Assembly (NCBI GenBank): GCA_002005505.1
Contig: KV908400.1
Span: 150,535 to 214,534 of the forward strand
DNA from: Botryococcus braunii
Taxonomy: Eukaryota; Chlorophyta; Trebouxiophyceae
Length of the DNA stretch: 64,000 nucleotides
Direction: 5' to 3'
Positions 1 to 23,078 of this stretch are shown one piece after another. The first letter of the stretch is position 1; each line of letters starts with the position of its first letter. A program made the translations under genes and the position numbers. A model generated the notes under the pieces. The model worked only from the letters and a program-made list of their open reading frames with translations. It was not told the origin of the DNA and made no database searches.

Positions 1-169
1 TTGGCAATTACTGCCTTCTGAGCCTCCCCAGAAACACCTATCAAAGTGACAGGCACTGCCTTCTGGGCCTTCAAGAGCAGTTGGTCGTGTCCATGGCAAA
101 GTTCTCCAGCCATCCAGGGCCAGCCATAACACTTTCTTTTCCCGAAGACAGATAAGCAACGTGGAGCAC

Positions 170-1859
170 CTTCATGGCCACCATTGAGGTGCCCCAGAAG
201 AAGAAGGGACTGATGAGAAGAAGCAACTGCAGTGCCTGCTCCCCAGAGGGCCCCTCCCCATTCTTGACTGGAGTGGCTTTTTCATCCCTCTGTTCTGCCG
301 TACCTGCGACCCCCCCGGAGCCGCAAGCCAGTCTGATTGAATGAGCTTTTCTTTTTGTGACGTGGAGGCATGGGGCATGAGGTGTTCGGGGTATTGCGGG
401 GCAAGACTTGAATGGTAATTACTATTAAGTTAAACACATGACTCGGAGAAGGCTAGGAAGTGCGAGGAAGAGGAGGAAGGCTGAAGGAGGAGGAAGTGCA
501 GTGGAGATAGTGTGAGTGTGTGCAGCAGCAGGCACACAGGCAGGAAAGAAGGGGTGTAGAAGATTCCAGATATCTACCACATACAAGCACAACGCAGCCC
601 CGCGCGTTCCCCCACCCCCCAACTGACTTGAGGTACACATGGCGCATTACTAAAATCATGTGCGCTAACACTGCACAGAGAGTTGAAGGCCAGATGCTGA
701 TGCATCTGCCACCCTCACGGACAGCTCGGACCGGGGTCGCCCTGAATGCTTTTGGTCCAACTGCAACGCCAGTTTAAGTTACTCAAGAAAGCACAGATCA
801 CAAGCTACATTGTCTTACAAACACCCTTTAAACACAACGGAAAGAAATTCTTACTGTGCCTTGGTCATGCCCATAGAGACATTGGAAACACATTCCCATG
901 GCAGACAGACTATTTTCACTGCCTTAAACGCACTGCCTTTTGGAGCACCAATTTGAAACAGCCCAAATGTGTTGAGTTATGTTTGGATACCTGTCCACTG
1001 GGAATGGGTAGTTACTACTGCTGTTTGTACATGCTGACACATGGTCAAATCTAAACTTTTCATAAGGGAGGTAGACTCTCGGACTGGACAAGCTTACACG
1101 GTGAATCACTGACTTGTAGTTCACAAGCATGACCCAAGAAAACCTCTCGAACATACTTCACGTTGTTTCTGTTCAGGACAATGCAATAGGTCATGTTGTT
1201 TTAGGGCGTAACGTGGTTTTTCGACCCACCCCTAACATACTTTAATCTCTTCTTGGACTATGGGGTTGGGCCTTGTTAGCTCCACCCCAATCGTCCGTAT
1301 TCTATGAGATACAGTGTCCAAACAAGCTTTGAGGCGCCTACAGCTTGTGGATTCTCATCACATTAAATTTGTAAAGACGTGGAACTTCAAGATTAAACAT
1401 TATAGACAGTGATACAAAGTCTTAGCAGGACAGTTCTTCAATTGCTTGGATCCCAGGCATTGAGTAAGCCTACCCTAGCGATCTCAAAAATTGAGTCCTT
1501 TGAAGCCAATCCTCTCTACTTATCGCAGAAATTGCAAACTATCTGGGCAAAACCTCTGGAAACCTACCAGGAGCACCCACTTCTGTAGAATCTCCGTAGA
1601 CCACGCAGGAAACATCCAATCCTGTACCTAGACACTCTACGCTCTCATGACCCAGTTCCGACGATCCACTCGGAAACGTCACAGAACCAGAAGATGTTTG
1701 CTTTTGAACATCAGAGTTGGCCGCCAAGACAAGGGTTGAATGTCTGCGACGGTTTGCATCCCGACAAATTATCCCGGCCTTCAATGACCACGGGAAACGT
1801 TGGCTTGACAAATAACACTGATTGCTACTTTGACCGAGAGATTTTACATGCATGCTCAC
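170..1859 (-). CDS. EamA/DMT-type plastid transporter, 5' exons only
   Basis: Exons 1859-1568 and 303-170 (minus) join in phase 1 (donor GTAGGT, acceptor TCGCAG) and give 142 residues. The gene then splices out (AAG|GTGCTC, phase 0) beyond the window edge. The first ~60 residues are rich in Ser, Arg and Ala with an RRRHSTLVLAA stretch, like a chloroplast transit peptide. A short acidic segment with ECLGTGLDVSCVV follows (about 75-87). The first membrane helix starts near 122 and carries SPFFFWGTSMVAMK (129-142), the signature I know from plastid EamA-like proteins related to WAT1-like At3g02690. The family are ten-helix drug/metabolite transporters, usually of unknown substrate. The gene is divergent from POLK. 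The start ATG at 1859 is the first in frame; membership rests on one helix and the exon fit. Confidence 0.68.
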
Positions 1860-2473
1860 TGACCAACGATTCAGCAGCTTCCTAAGGGGAATGCTGCGTA
1901 TAGTCCTCGCATGGCTCCTTGATCGTGTTATCTACTTGCAGTTCCCACGCCTTAATACTTGTTACGCTTTCTATCTAATACAGTGAAGCATTCCATTAAC
2001 TCAAGGCTTCTATCCACACATTCAAGATCCCTGTTTCCACTCAGACCACGCAGTTCCTCTAGGAGCCCCAGCTGCGAGCTGGGAAGTGGGACTTGGGATT
2101 TCCTCAATTCCGCGGTAGTTCAATCCGTGGAGTCCGCCGGGTCAAGCCGCTTGCAGACTCAAGCGGGGCTTCAATGAAGCGGCTTCAAGCGGGGCGTCTC
2201 AGACGCCGCGTCTGATGATATTTGGTCCATTTCTGAGATGACTAATGGCGTGCTGCCGCAGCATTCCCACAGCACTGAGTTATCGCTCTTGTCTCTGTTT
2301 AGACAGCATGCTTGTATCACCCCCTCAAGTAACCCGGAAGTGAAGGTGGAGAAGTAGCTGAAAGCAATGCGATTTGAGTACTATGCTATAAAGGCGACGT
2401 GGCAGGGTCTTATTAACCCCTTAGTGCTCTGTCATGTAGCTTAAGGTGGCTCCTTCCATGCAGTGCGAGACTT
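1860..2473. promoter_or_regulatory. Divergent promoter interval between transporter gene and POLK
   Basis: About 610 bp separate the two divergent start codons. The sequence shows a TATAAA at 2387-2392 on the POLK side, 82 bp before the POLK ATG. It also shows a GC-rich patch at 2144-2207 with repeated AAGCGG-type words in both orientations, and a perfect 7-bp palindrome (GGCGTCT-C-AGACGCC, 2193-2207). No TATA is obvious on the transporter side. Promoter function is inferred from position. Confidence 0.4.
2387..2392 (+). promoter_or_regulatory. Putative TATA box of POLK
   Basis: TATAAA within GCTATAAAGG. A start site 25-35 bp downstream would leave a 5' leader of roughly 50-60 nt before the ATG at 2474. 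Confidence 0.4.

Positions 2474-2490
<17 letters not shown>
2434..2490 (+). promoter_or_regulatory. Two upstream ORFs in the POLK leader
   Basis: An ATG at 2434 is followed directly by TAG (a start-stop element, 2434-2439). A second upstream ATG at 2458 opens a ten-codon ORF ending at TGA 2488-2490. That ORF overlaps the POLK start codon (2474) in another frame. Both would reduce initiation at the main ATG if they lie inside the mRNA leader. Confidence 0.35.
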
Positions 2491-11291
<8,801 letters not shown>

Positions 11292-11384
11292 CTTGTGCCG
11301 TGTGGCAGCCTGTTTCCATTGGACGCCTCTTGTGTCCGGTTTGGACGTGCTTCTTGGTGATGGCAGGCATCTGCGAGAGCCTAT

Positions 11385-11398
11385 GTGCGCGCGCGTGC

Positions 11399-11453
<55 letters not shown>

Positions 11454-11474
11454 AGTGAGTGAGTGCAAGAGGGG

Positions 11475-11535
<61 letters not shown>
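11385..11535. repeat. (GT)n(GA)n microsatellite
   Basis: GCGTGC repeats, (GT)n, GAGT repeats and about 60 bp of (GA)n, beginning about 95 bp after the POLK stop codon, so possibly within the 3' UTR. Confidence 0.95.
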
Positions 11536-11538
<3 letters not shown>

Positions 11539-13423
11539 ATCTTCTGGAATTTGTGGGGAGGGGGAGGGCTCGAGACCGGGCGCGTTTTCCCACTGGTCTT
11601 TTGAAAGTGTGGTTGGTTGTGGAGTTTGGGCACGGGAAACGATGGCCCCCCGTGTGGTGCAGACCACATATTTCCAGCAGGTGACTGGCTGGCCTCATGT
11701 CTCATCCGCTCTTGCAGCGCTGCTCGCCACTGGGGCACAACTTTCGTTTCCAAGGTCCCATGTTGAGCGATCCCGACGAATTTCAACGAAATGTGACAGT
11801 GTGGAAGGGTGGGGCTGGCATGCGCAATGCTGAGTTTGCAACCCCAGACATGCCCTCTGGTATTGATTGGTGAGGGATATTAATAGACTTGGTGCCAAGC
11901 ACAGTCAATCTACGTCCTTCGAGCACTTCTCAGTGCAGAGCCGGCTGGTCCCGTTGTATGCATGCTGAGCCAATGCATTTTCTGCAACGACACACCCTAC
12001 AATGAACAAGATCGACACCTTAAATGAGGAGAACGATTAATGGAACACGTGATGAACGCCTGGTGGCTCAGGCATAGAAACTCGATGGTTGTGGGTGGGC
12101 CTCACCTTTCATTGTGCCTGCGGTCAAGCATTTTGGCTACGGATATCAATTGTATTTGAGTGTATTCAGGGAGTGTTGAGACCCCAGCGGCAGTGTGCCG
12201 ACCTCCATGCTAATTAGACTGAATCACCATGCACAGGTTGGAAAATCAAGTTTATGTAAAGGAACATGAAGGGGTTCAAGTAGATTTAGTGGATTTATGT
12301 AGAGGCCAGTGATGCATGTTATCCCTGATGGCTTGACCCTGTGAAGGTGTACTGCGAGGAAGAAAACATTGCTTTGATGGCAATAGGTAACGCAGGTGGC
12401 ATCCCCAAGCTATTTGTCTAAGTACACTTGAGTACATGAGTGACATGTGTTATTTGCTTAGCTCATGAGCACATGCTTTTGTGGTACACTGCGGTGTGAG
12501 GTGAACCCCATCAGTCGTTTGAACCCAATGAATGTATTTTCTACGTTTGTAGACTTACAGAAGTGGGTGATGCATTTGTAGAGCTACCATACGTGCTCAA
12601 GAGCTCTAGCAATACAACATTGCTTTTGTCAATCTCAGGTGAAGTTTGGTCATTAGAAGACGGTTCACTACTTAGCCAGCCCGACCTTTAAGGTCGCCCT
12701 TGCTCATTATGAGACGTCACGTGCTTCGATATCTGATCATGACCTCCAGAAAGATCAAAGAGAGAACAGGCAGAAAAAGTACTGGACGTGTAGATATGCG
12801 AGTTTTTGTTTTGGGGCATATGCTTCTCACCCCCCAAACTACGTAGTATGGCTTTTCAATCACCAAATCCAATCACGTGTGCTACCGAAGATGCTGAGGA
12901 ACACTGTAAATAAGTCCTTTCCATGATGGGGCGGCAGCTAGTTGTTACAATGCCAGGGAATGTCGAAGTCGAAAGCTTGAGCTGAGAACTAGACAGGAGG
13001 TTTGTCGGGAGAGACAGAGTCTGAGTAGAGCCACAAGTTCCGGCGTTTAAGCATATGCAGGATGGCCTGGTCATGCGGTCCAAGGCTGGCTGCCCAGTCA
13101 GTGCTTGTACCTCATCACTTACGTTGTAAGCTTATGAGATTATGAATTGTAACATGACATCTCACGAGACTGTCGAGGAATCCTTTTCCCTGCTTTTCCC
13201 TGGTCACACGCATTGTTTCTCATAACAGTATGGGAAGTTGAAACGGCACTTACAAATTGTTACAAACATCCCCCCCCCCCCCAACTCCCTGCTTTTCATT
13301 TTCCAGGCCCGCTCAGTGTGGGTACTTCACAAAAGCATTGTTGCAATGCTCCTTGTCGCCAGAGTCTGTTGTTTAGATCCTTGTGGATTGGCAAGCGAGT
13401 ACAGAACTTGAAGATTACAAACT

Positions 13424-13495
<72 letters not shown>

Positions 13496-13496
13496 G

Positions 13497-13595
<99 letters not shown>

Positions 13596-13620
13596 GTGTG
13601 CGTGCGTGCGTGTGTGTGCA
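13424..13620. repeat. (GT)n microsatellite
   Basis: A CGCG block followed by about 185 bp of (TG)n with a few interruptions (GAGAG, TATG, GCG). Confidence 0.95.
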
Positions 13621-14639
13621 TACCCTCATGTCTCGTTCCACGACTGGTTACCGTCACTACGCTACTGATCGAATGTGGACTTGCTGAGTTCTTTAGGGTT
13701 CCAACATTTAGGGAGTCTGTTTCTTTAGCTATCTATGTGAGTATTCGTGCGTAGACTCAGAGTCGAATTAGGACCTTATTGTGGGAGGGTTGGGGGGCGG
13801 GAGGGGGGGGGAGGTGCAGTCCACTCCAGAAAAATCACCACAAATATTGGCGCCACGGACGTTCAAGCCACTCCCGCCAAGTTCTTGAGTGGTAGCACGA
13901 CACATACAAAATGGTACAGGGTCGAAACGATAATGAAGTCTTTCCTTGCTACATCATGTTCGTAGCTGGAGACTCACTGGAGCATATATGAGCCAATTGT
14001 GGTAGTGTGCAACAAGTGATGATATCCAGGCAGTTTCCACTCTCCAGCACGCAGCGTCTGCGAGCATCCTCTGCCAATCCACAAATACATAGAAAGATCT
14101 GCTGCCCCGCAAGCTTAATTCTCTCGACTAGACATGGCATGATTCCTGCGGACTCCCCCCCCCCCCCCGGCCTTGGGCTCTCTCTCTCTCTCTCCCTCTC
14201 TTTATCCCGCTCCCCCCTTCTCTCCCTCCTTCCCCCTCTCTCTCCTGTGCCCCACCGTCTTTCTTCTCAACCACGCTTCCCCCCAAGCCCCCCAGTGTGG
14301 CCCAGCAAGCACACGCATGTGGACCTGGTACTTTTCCCCACTGGGCCTCATCGTAGCAACAAGGACAAGGTTACAACCCTGTGCTAGAGCACGGCCGCAA
14401 GACAAGGGTTTGGCTCAGCAACATCCCTGGGAGACGAACCCAACAAACAGCCAAGTCCCACAAAAGCCAACATGCACTCACTCCTCGCTGGAAGCTGCTT
14501 GCGAGTCGAGTCACGAAGTGGATCTTAGGGAATACGGTAATACCAATGCCGGGTCATGGACACTGTACACTGTTTCCAATACCACATCACCCAGATGCAT
14601 TGCCAGACAGGCATCATGCCTGGGCCGTGTTGACTTGTC

Positions 14640-16321
14640 TCATTTGTAGCTGGCAGCCAGCTGCACGTAGTGCTGAGCGCTCTTGGGAAGGAAACTCTTC
14701 TCCTCTGGCTTGAGTTCCCTTAAGTACTTGGCAGGGTTGCCTCCCCACAGTTGCCCTGACGGAATCACCGTTCCTGGAGACACTACTGCACCGGCAGCAA
14801 CCATTGCTCCGCTCTGTACCTGCGGCACCCAGGTCCAAGTCTCTTAGTGCTTGGTCCATCCCCCTTTCCCCTTCCCCACTGTTTTCTACAATTCTTCCAG
14901 AGCACACAGGCAACCCCACCGCATGTTTGCCATGATATTCTGATCCCCAGACGACAAGGCCTGCACAAGAGCTGACCTTCCTATTCTATCCTTCAACTAC
15001 TCACTTGAGTTTTCACATCAACCCACCCCGACCTCTTGTGTTGATACCATTGCCTTTGCACCCTAGCCGAACCAAGCTTCTCCAAGAAAACACAGCTGTA
15101 ATCTCTTGGAAGAACACCCAGATTTAAATCTCAACAATCGCTCTTTGCAAGTTGGCCTGTGGCTAGGGCTGGCCTGTCCTGGGAGGACAGGCAGTCAAGG
15201 AGCTGACTCATGTCCATCACGTGGGCTGGGGATGGGCATTCACCGTGACCCCGGAGCTAAGGATTGCACCAATGCCAATGAGGCACTCGTCCTCGAGGGT
15301 GACCCCATCCAGGATTGCGTTGTGCCCCACAGTCACGTTGTTTCCTATCACCGTGGGCGCCTTTGGCAGGCCGATGTAAGTCTTGCCTGTCCCAATGATG
15401 GTTCCATCCTGAATATTGCTATTTGCACCCACTCTGATGGCCGCATCATCCCCTGCACTCCAGAAACCAGTCACCAATCGGTTCGCAGTGTTCAGGAGGC
15501 ATAGGAAGAAGATCCCCTCTGCAAGGCCCGGATCTGTGCACTAATCGTTGCTTCGACCTGTATTTTAATGACGTATTTATGCCACATACCACAAACTACA
15601 GGTTGTCTCGCCTTTGGTAAACGACGACAGTTTCCTGCCTATTCTCCTGGGCTCTCTGTAATCTTTAGGCTGAAACTAAGACAAGTGTGTGTTGCCCATC
15701 ACAGCTCTCAAACTTTGCATGTACACATTTTGCGCCACTACTTCAGTCCAAAAGTGGTAATTCCTGTTCTTCTTGATGGCCCAAGGTCAGATGCATGTGA
15801 GATGAGGCCACACAGAAACTGTCTACCTCGCAGGACGGACGCAAACCATACGCTGGCATTGGGGCCTAGTTCCACGTTGCCGCTGACAGAGGCGCTTTCC
15901 GCCACAAAAACTCCATCTGACAGCTTGGGTTTCACAGTAGACAAGTTCTGAAGGGGGCGATGCCGGTAAACTGCGACATAACCACCACAACCGTGTCACC
16001 ACTGGTCATCAAAACGCAAGTCAGTGAGCACTAAACACGCATGAATATGGCCATATATTTCAATAGATAGCGTTTTCCAAAACCTCTGCTGCACATGATC
16101 TGTCGAGAGATTCCCTAGACTACTGCACACAGCATCCTCGGGTTTGCTATGCACATCGACATGCAATATGAAGTTAACCGTCCCCTCACGTCATATCCAA
16201 ATAGCATCATCTTACATGGTTCGAGAAATGCATCGTTGCCTTGGAGTCGGCAACCCAGTCGATCTAGTGCTTGACCAGTTTCACGAATGGCGAATCCAAG
16301 GCGGTAAAGAAACCAACTCAT
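14640..16321 (-). CDS. Gamma-carbonic-anhydrase-like subunit of mitochondrial complex I
   Basis: Four minus-strand exons (16321-16190, 15947-15827, 15452-15244, 14819-14640) join in consistent phases to 213 residues. The N-terminus GFAIRETGQALDRLGCRLQG is the hallmark of plant and algal mitochondrial gamma-CA, which form the trimer on the matrix arm of complex I. A left-handed beta-helix of hexapeptide repeats follows (about 57-175; VIGNNVTVGHNAILDG, WGGNPAKYL). Only one of the three zinc histidines is present: H128 is kept, but G105 and D133 sit where gamma-CA has His, so catalysis is unlikely and a structural role is favoured. At 213 residues it lacks the longer C-terminal tail of Arabidopsis gamma-CA (about 270). 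The exon 1 donor (GAC|GTGAGG) is chosen by phase and length; GTAAGA at 16215 is an out-of-phase alternative. Confidence 0.9.
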
Positions 16322-16477
16322 AAGCAGCTCTCCCAGATAACCACCCCAAAAGAATATGTGTACTGGTCTCAGCTGTATTGCACCATGTCAGGACATGGAA
16401 GTGGTCAATTAAAGTGATGGGATCTCCTATCTTGTACGACCAATTGTACCTTCGGTCGGCCGTTCATGGATTGTTTT

Positions 16478-17707
<1,230 letters not shown>

Positions 17708-19191
17708 GGGGCCTTGAGGGGCGGGGCGCGCGGTGGGCTCTCAATGCGGGAGCCCACAGCGCGCCCCACTCGAGGCCCGTAGGTCGAGAGGTGCTGATAC
17801 ACGGATTCCGAAAACAGAGCTCGATGAATTACAATCAGTCAACCCTTCAAGTTTTCAAGTTTTGTCTGTCAACAGAAGATAGACACGGTAGGGTCCAATG
17901 AAAGCCGAATATGATAAGTTTTCAGCTGTTAGGGGACCGTGTAGCTACCGAAGTTCTCAAATTTAGAAGCAATTACCGGTCACGAAACCACCCTATAAAC
18001 CATCCCTAACGAATGCGGGAAACCGAACTCTTCACCGCACAAAGGCAGCCTCATAGCAAGACTCAAAGTCCAATCGTCGAATCGAAAGAGCAGTAGCGAA
18101 ACTCAAACGCCGAATCGTCGAAAATTAGACCAACCCATGAGCTCATGAGAGACATGGGCCTGACCCACGTGTGCACAGTCCCCTGCAACCTACAGGGGAA
18201 CTCAACAGCATCCCGAAAACGGCCCCCGAGCCCTCAGTAGACCTCGTCGCACAGCAGGTATATGACATCCGGGGACAACACGATCTTCTTCGAAACCGGC
18301 CCCTCCATACTAAGTTTAATAGAATAAGGGCATCCTCCGGTTTGCGATGCTTAAGAAGTGGATGGACCTCCAGTGCTACTGGAACAAGACGCCGGCTTGC
18401 CACCTGTTTCTTGATGGGGGCAAGGCGTGCGTCCCGGATTCCATTCTGGGGACATTCAATTACGTCCGCGCCGCGAGCCTGGAAGGAGGCCACTTGGCGT
18501 GGAAGGAGGCACGTGGAGCACGAGGTGGACCAGAAGGACCCGGTCTTCACGTTCTTCGTCGATGTGAATTTGAACAGCCCGGTCCACTGCGAACCCCAGA
18601 CGTCGTGGCCCTGTCGAAAGTCATCGCCGATTCCAATCACGGAATCGTCCGTCACGTGGGTGCGAGGCATGGGACTGTCATCGTCTGCCGCCGGCCGGCG
18701 GCACGCGTCGACACCAAGCAACCGGCTTCCGTGAAAGATGGGGCGCGCACATCATTTTCTCGAAGCTCTCTTCACGCACGGCCATGGGTGCTTGGATATC
18801 ATAGACGGGAACGAATTGTTGAAGCCTGCAGTCGTGGCCGTTTACCGGGACTGCATGGGACATCTCGGCATGCAGCCCTCCCTCTCCGATATCATATTAT
18901 ATCTACAGGACAGGGTCAGGCCTACAGAAGATTCGGGACGGGTCTTTGGGGTTTGTAAGATACGTTCGGGGTCTCCCACCTGGTTCGGAAACCGAGCGCG
19001 ACAGTGCCTGGCTGCCTCGGCCCCGGACCCTTCCCTTCCCACCCATTGGCCACGGAGAGGGGCCTCACCCGCGTATCCTCGTGCAGTCTCTATGGATGCC
19101 CTCCAGCTTGGCTGCTCCTGCCGTTCCACGGCTGTCAGCAGTGGCACCACCCTACGGCCGGGATCGCCCGGTTTGCTCCCGATGGACGTGG

Positions 19192-19308
19192 CACTGGGAA
19201 CTCCCGCGAGATCACATTTCAGCTCGAAATCTGCCACGATAGGGACTGTCCCGACTTGCAAAGGAACAAATTTGCGTACAAAATTCGACCTCGCGGGAGT
19301 TCCCAGTG
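19192..19308. repeat. 19-bp perfect inverted repeat
   Basis: CACTGGGAACTCCCGCGAG at 19192-19210 is repeated exactly as its reverse complement at 19290-19308, with a 79-nt spacer. It could be a foldback or MITE remnant. Confidence 0.6.
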
Positions 19309-19894
19309 GCACCTTGAAGAACATACCAGCCGAAACGTGGGCCACCTGCTCTCAGCCTGCCCTCCAGTCCATGGGCGCCTCTCACGGCTCCTGCCACCTG
19401 CTGCTGCTGCTCCGTGGCCGCGACTGGCTGCACCCTACGGCCCAGCATCACCTTGAAAACAACCCAGAAACAAAATACCGGTAACCCCCCTTTAAGAACT
19501 TACAAAACAAGCTTCGGAATGCACAGCGCAGCCCACCTGCAGTACCCTGCCGATCCTCCTCGTCGACCCTGACGAGCTCCACCCCGTTCTTCTCTCCGTT
19601 TTGTTATCTGTTACGTCACCGAGTCCCGGCACGGGGGCCATTCTGTTTCTTGATACTTGACGCTTTACGTTCTTAGTGCAATTCGCCACGCGGTGCACAT
19701 CACGATGTCTAATCCGAAAACAAGTATTTTTGTGCTCGGACGAAGTCCCCACAGGTGCCATCGAATCAGTCCCGGGGTCCCGCCTGTGGGGAACAGGCTC
19801 GAAACCCCTGGACTCCCACCGAACCTCTCGGGTGTGTGTTTTTGAAGGAAGGAGTGGGAGAGGCTTCTCTGGGTGTTAACCAATGTGAGTGTGG

Positions 19895-19976
<82 letters not shown>

Positions 19977-20238
19977 TGTGTTTCTGATAGCCGTGCTTAA
20001 TGTAAACTCCTGACAGCCCAACTTCTGAATGAGAAGGGCCATTGGCTTCCCTCCATTCCATGAACGCTGCAACTGCCTCCCTTGGACAGGGGTCTGAAAC
20101 AGGGGGAGAAATAGTGTAATAGCCTGATAGCTTTTGTTGCATTTTGCATCGCTCCAGCCCTCCCTCTTAATATAAACTCTTGACAGCACAACTGCTGGGA
20201 AGCCGCCGCTTCCCGGAGTTGTCGTTGAACAAAAGCTT

Positions 20239-20545
<307 letters not shown>

Positions 20546-20779
20546 AGACAGTCCCAGGGATGTATGCTACAATGCTAGTACGACATTAGAGCATGAGAAG
20601 GCATCATCACCCACACAATTGCAATGGGGCCGGGTTTCTTACATGCTTCAGGGAGATATGTGGCCGCAAGAGTGCCCCTGTCTTGTGTAACTTGCCGCCC
20701 CCTTCTTTTTGGCCAGGGTCGCCAAATCCTGTTGCGAGGATGCCGCTGGTTGTTAGATCCTGTACCGCATCAGGGATTC

Positions 20780-23078
20780 CTTGCTTTGGCAGCTGTCCAC
20801 CATGTGCCTGTCCAAGCAACAGCACAGGAGTCAGCCAGTACGCCCCTCAGCTCAACCATGAAGTGCTGGATTCCATGATGCCACGTAGCCAGCAGAGTGT
20901 ATTAGCATCTGTACATTAGTACACACTACCGGATTGCACCTGCCACATAAGTATGGACCCCTTTTTCTGGACATGGTAAGGTTTGTTGCACGACTGTAAA
21001 AATCTACGTTGGGATTGCGCTCTGACACTTATTAAAAGCAAGACACGATGACATGAGTACAAGTAGGCTGTCATGATTGCAGCAGGTTGGCAATGTTGAC
21101 GAATTCGAAGGTGCCTGCGATTGTTTAAACTTTAAAAACATAAAGACATACAAGAAGCCCATGTCCTGCCCTGTGCAAGCCTTGTCGTTGAAGATGTGTC
21201 CACTTCACAAGCTGTAGAGACTATGTAGTGCCTAAAGCACCAAAGAGAGAGATAAAGGGAAGTCGAGAGATGTAGCTCGCGAGAGATATAGCAATGATTG
21301 CTACAATATGAGTTGTATCGTTATAACTAATTAGTTGCAATAACATTACGTCAGTTGCCAAGGGCCCAATGCGATTGGATCATGTCCCATGATGTGTAGC
21401 TGACAACACAGTAGTGGTATATGCTAAAACAATTGTCTCTATGGAATTTAACATAGAGCAAAACGGGTGACGCTCCACGTGGAGTGCACTTAAGAAATCT
21501 GCATAGTCCGTTGTCAATGCTAATGCTCAAAGTTGTGATACGCCTGATTAGAATGCATCAACAGTCACAGGCCCTCCCCTACGTTGGAGTACAGCAGTTC
21601 ACGTCTACAAAGTACTATTGTTATATGTGTAAGTGCATAGATTGTTTAAAATATACTTGAACAGGAAGGAGTATAGTTTAACTTAAAGTGCTGGCAACCG
21701 AATGTTTTATAAATACAAGCCCATCAAAGTCCAAGTCTTGCCTAAAGGCCGAATCCTTTTAAACTTTTGTTGGGACTGTACATTTACATGTACATTGCGC
21801 AGTGTCCAAAACATTGCTGTACAGTCCACAACATTTGCACCTGCGCAATAGCCTTGAGCTCGGACTCTACCAGTATGACAGAAATCTGTACTTTCGAACG
21901 CTTTTGTATTCAGTTCCACTTAACATTCCATATCCATTTCTGCTGATGATCCTCAAGGTGCGGACCCAATCTGGGCATTTAGTCTAGTGTGCAAAAATAA
22001 ATTACCACATGCCCGTTGTGGTGTGGCGTGTCAAGACTTGTCAAGACTTTGGGCAGTACCACAAAATGACTGAGCATCATAAATATGCCTAATTATGGAA
22101 TAAGTACCAGTAGCGCCTATGCAGTACCGGCAGTACCTTATAAGTACCATTAGTGCATTGGCAGTACCGGCATCAATGATGCCTACTAATCAGCCGACCA
22201 CTTACTTTGCGGCTAAACCAATTGGCCACGCGAGCAGTACCACAACATGACTGCGTGTCATAAGTATGCGTAATTACGCAATAAGTACCAGTAGTGCCTA
22301 TGCAGTACCGGCAGTACCTTATAAATACCGTTAGTGCATACGCAGTACCGGCATTAATGATGCCTACTAATCAGGCCATTTACTTTGCAGCTAAACCAAT
22401 CGGCCATTTTGCGATTTCCTATGACTGCAATGCATTGCAATCAGGAGCAGAAAAGGTGTAGGTGTGCATGACCCGGCACACGCGGATATATTATGTTAAA
22501 TACAACAAAGACAAGCGCTGGAATCAGAGTAAGAACAGCTGCATGAGCCTAGGAACCACTGACTCGTAAAAAGTTTATCTGGACTGACTGATATTGGGGC
22601 AAACTCTAGATGAAGCAAGTGTAGTATCCGCTGATCTCACGTTAGGTTCGTGTGAGCAGCTGCAAAAAAGCATGGAAGTAGCCATGAAGCCAAGCCTTTT
22701 AAGCCCACAGCTTACATATCAAGCCCAAACATGTACCAACTCATTCCAAGCCAACAACGAGCCATCAGCTTGCAATTGCACAACCGAATCCTGAGCAGTG
22801 AGCCCACTGCAAGCCAACTAATCATCAGGATCAAGGCAAGACGTCCCCAGGTCAAAATGCCGATGCAGAACATATTATCTGCACATCAATGCCCACACAA
22901 GCCTGCACCGTCAAGCCTTTGCAGAAATGCGCAACTGACCGCCCAGGAACAAGATCGTCTCCGTCTGTAGTCCAATCATGTGCACCCGTGTGGGAGGCTC
23001 CACAACCCAAGTCTCTCAGAATGAAGAGTGCTACGAAGTCTGTTGTGTAGCAGCTCCTTCTGGCAAACCGCGAGGCCC
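20780..23078. other. Unit A, flank downstream of the L-domain exon
   Basis: No gene recognised. Corresponds to 36474-38918 in B and 52011-54455 in C with moderate divergence. Short ORFs here are not conserved in frame between units. Confidence 0.5.
22053..22410. repeat. 181-bp direct duplication rich in GTACC words
   Basis: Two diverged copies (22053-22233, 22234-about 22410), each dense in CAGTACC and AAGTACC, with AGTACCGGCAGTACC. Found only in unit A. Confidence 0.8.

Larger units (their letters stand above)
11292..14639. other. Intergenic region between POLK and gamma-CA genes
   Basis: Convergent 3' flanks. It contains a (GT)n(GA)n array at 11385-11535, a (GT)n array at about 13424-13620, G/C-runs near 13797 and 14153, and a C/T-rich stretch at 14153-14290. 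I see no splice-consistent gene in 11536-13420; the short ORFs there lack domain signals and composition bias. Confidence 0.6.

Noticed and set aside
18143..18958. Overlapping 190-200-residue ORFs on both strands
   Set aside because: High-GC chance frames; no domain, no consistent splice model, no start context.
19204..19340. MULE transposase zinc-binding fragment
   Set aside because: Only a loose C...C...HT spacing is visible and part of it lies in the 19-bp inverted repeat.
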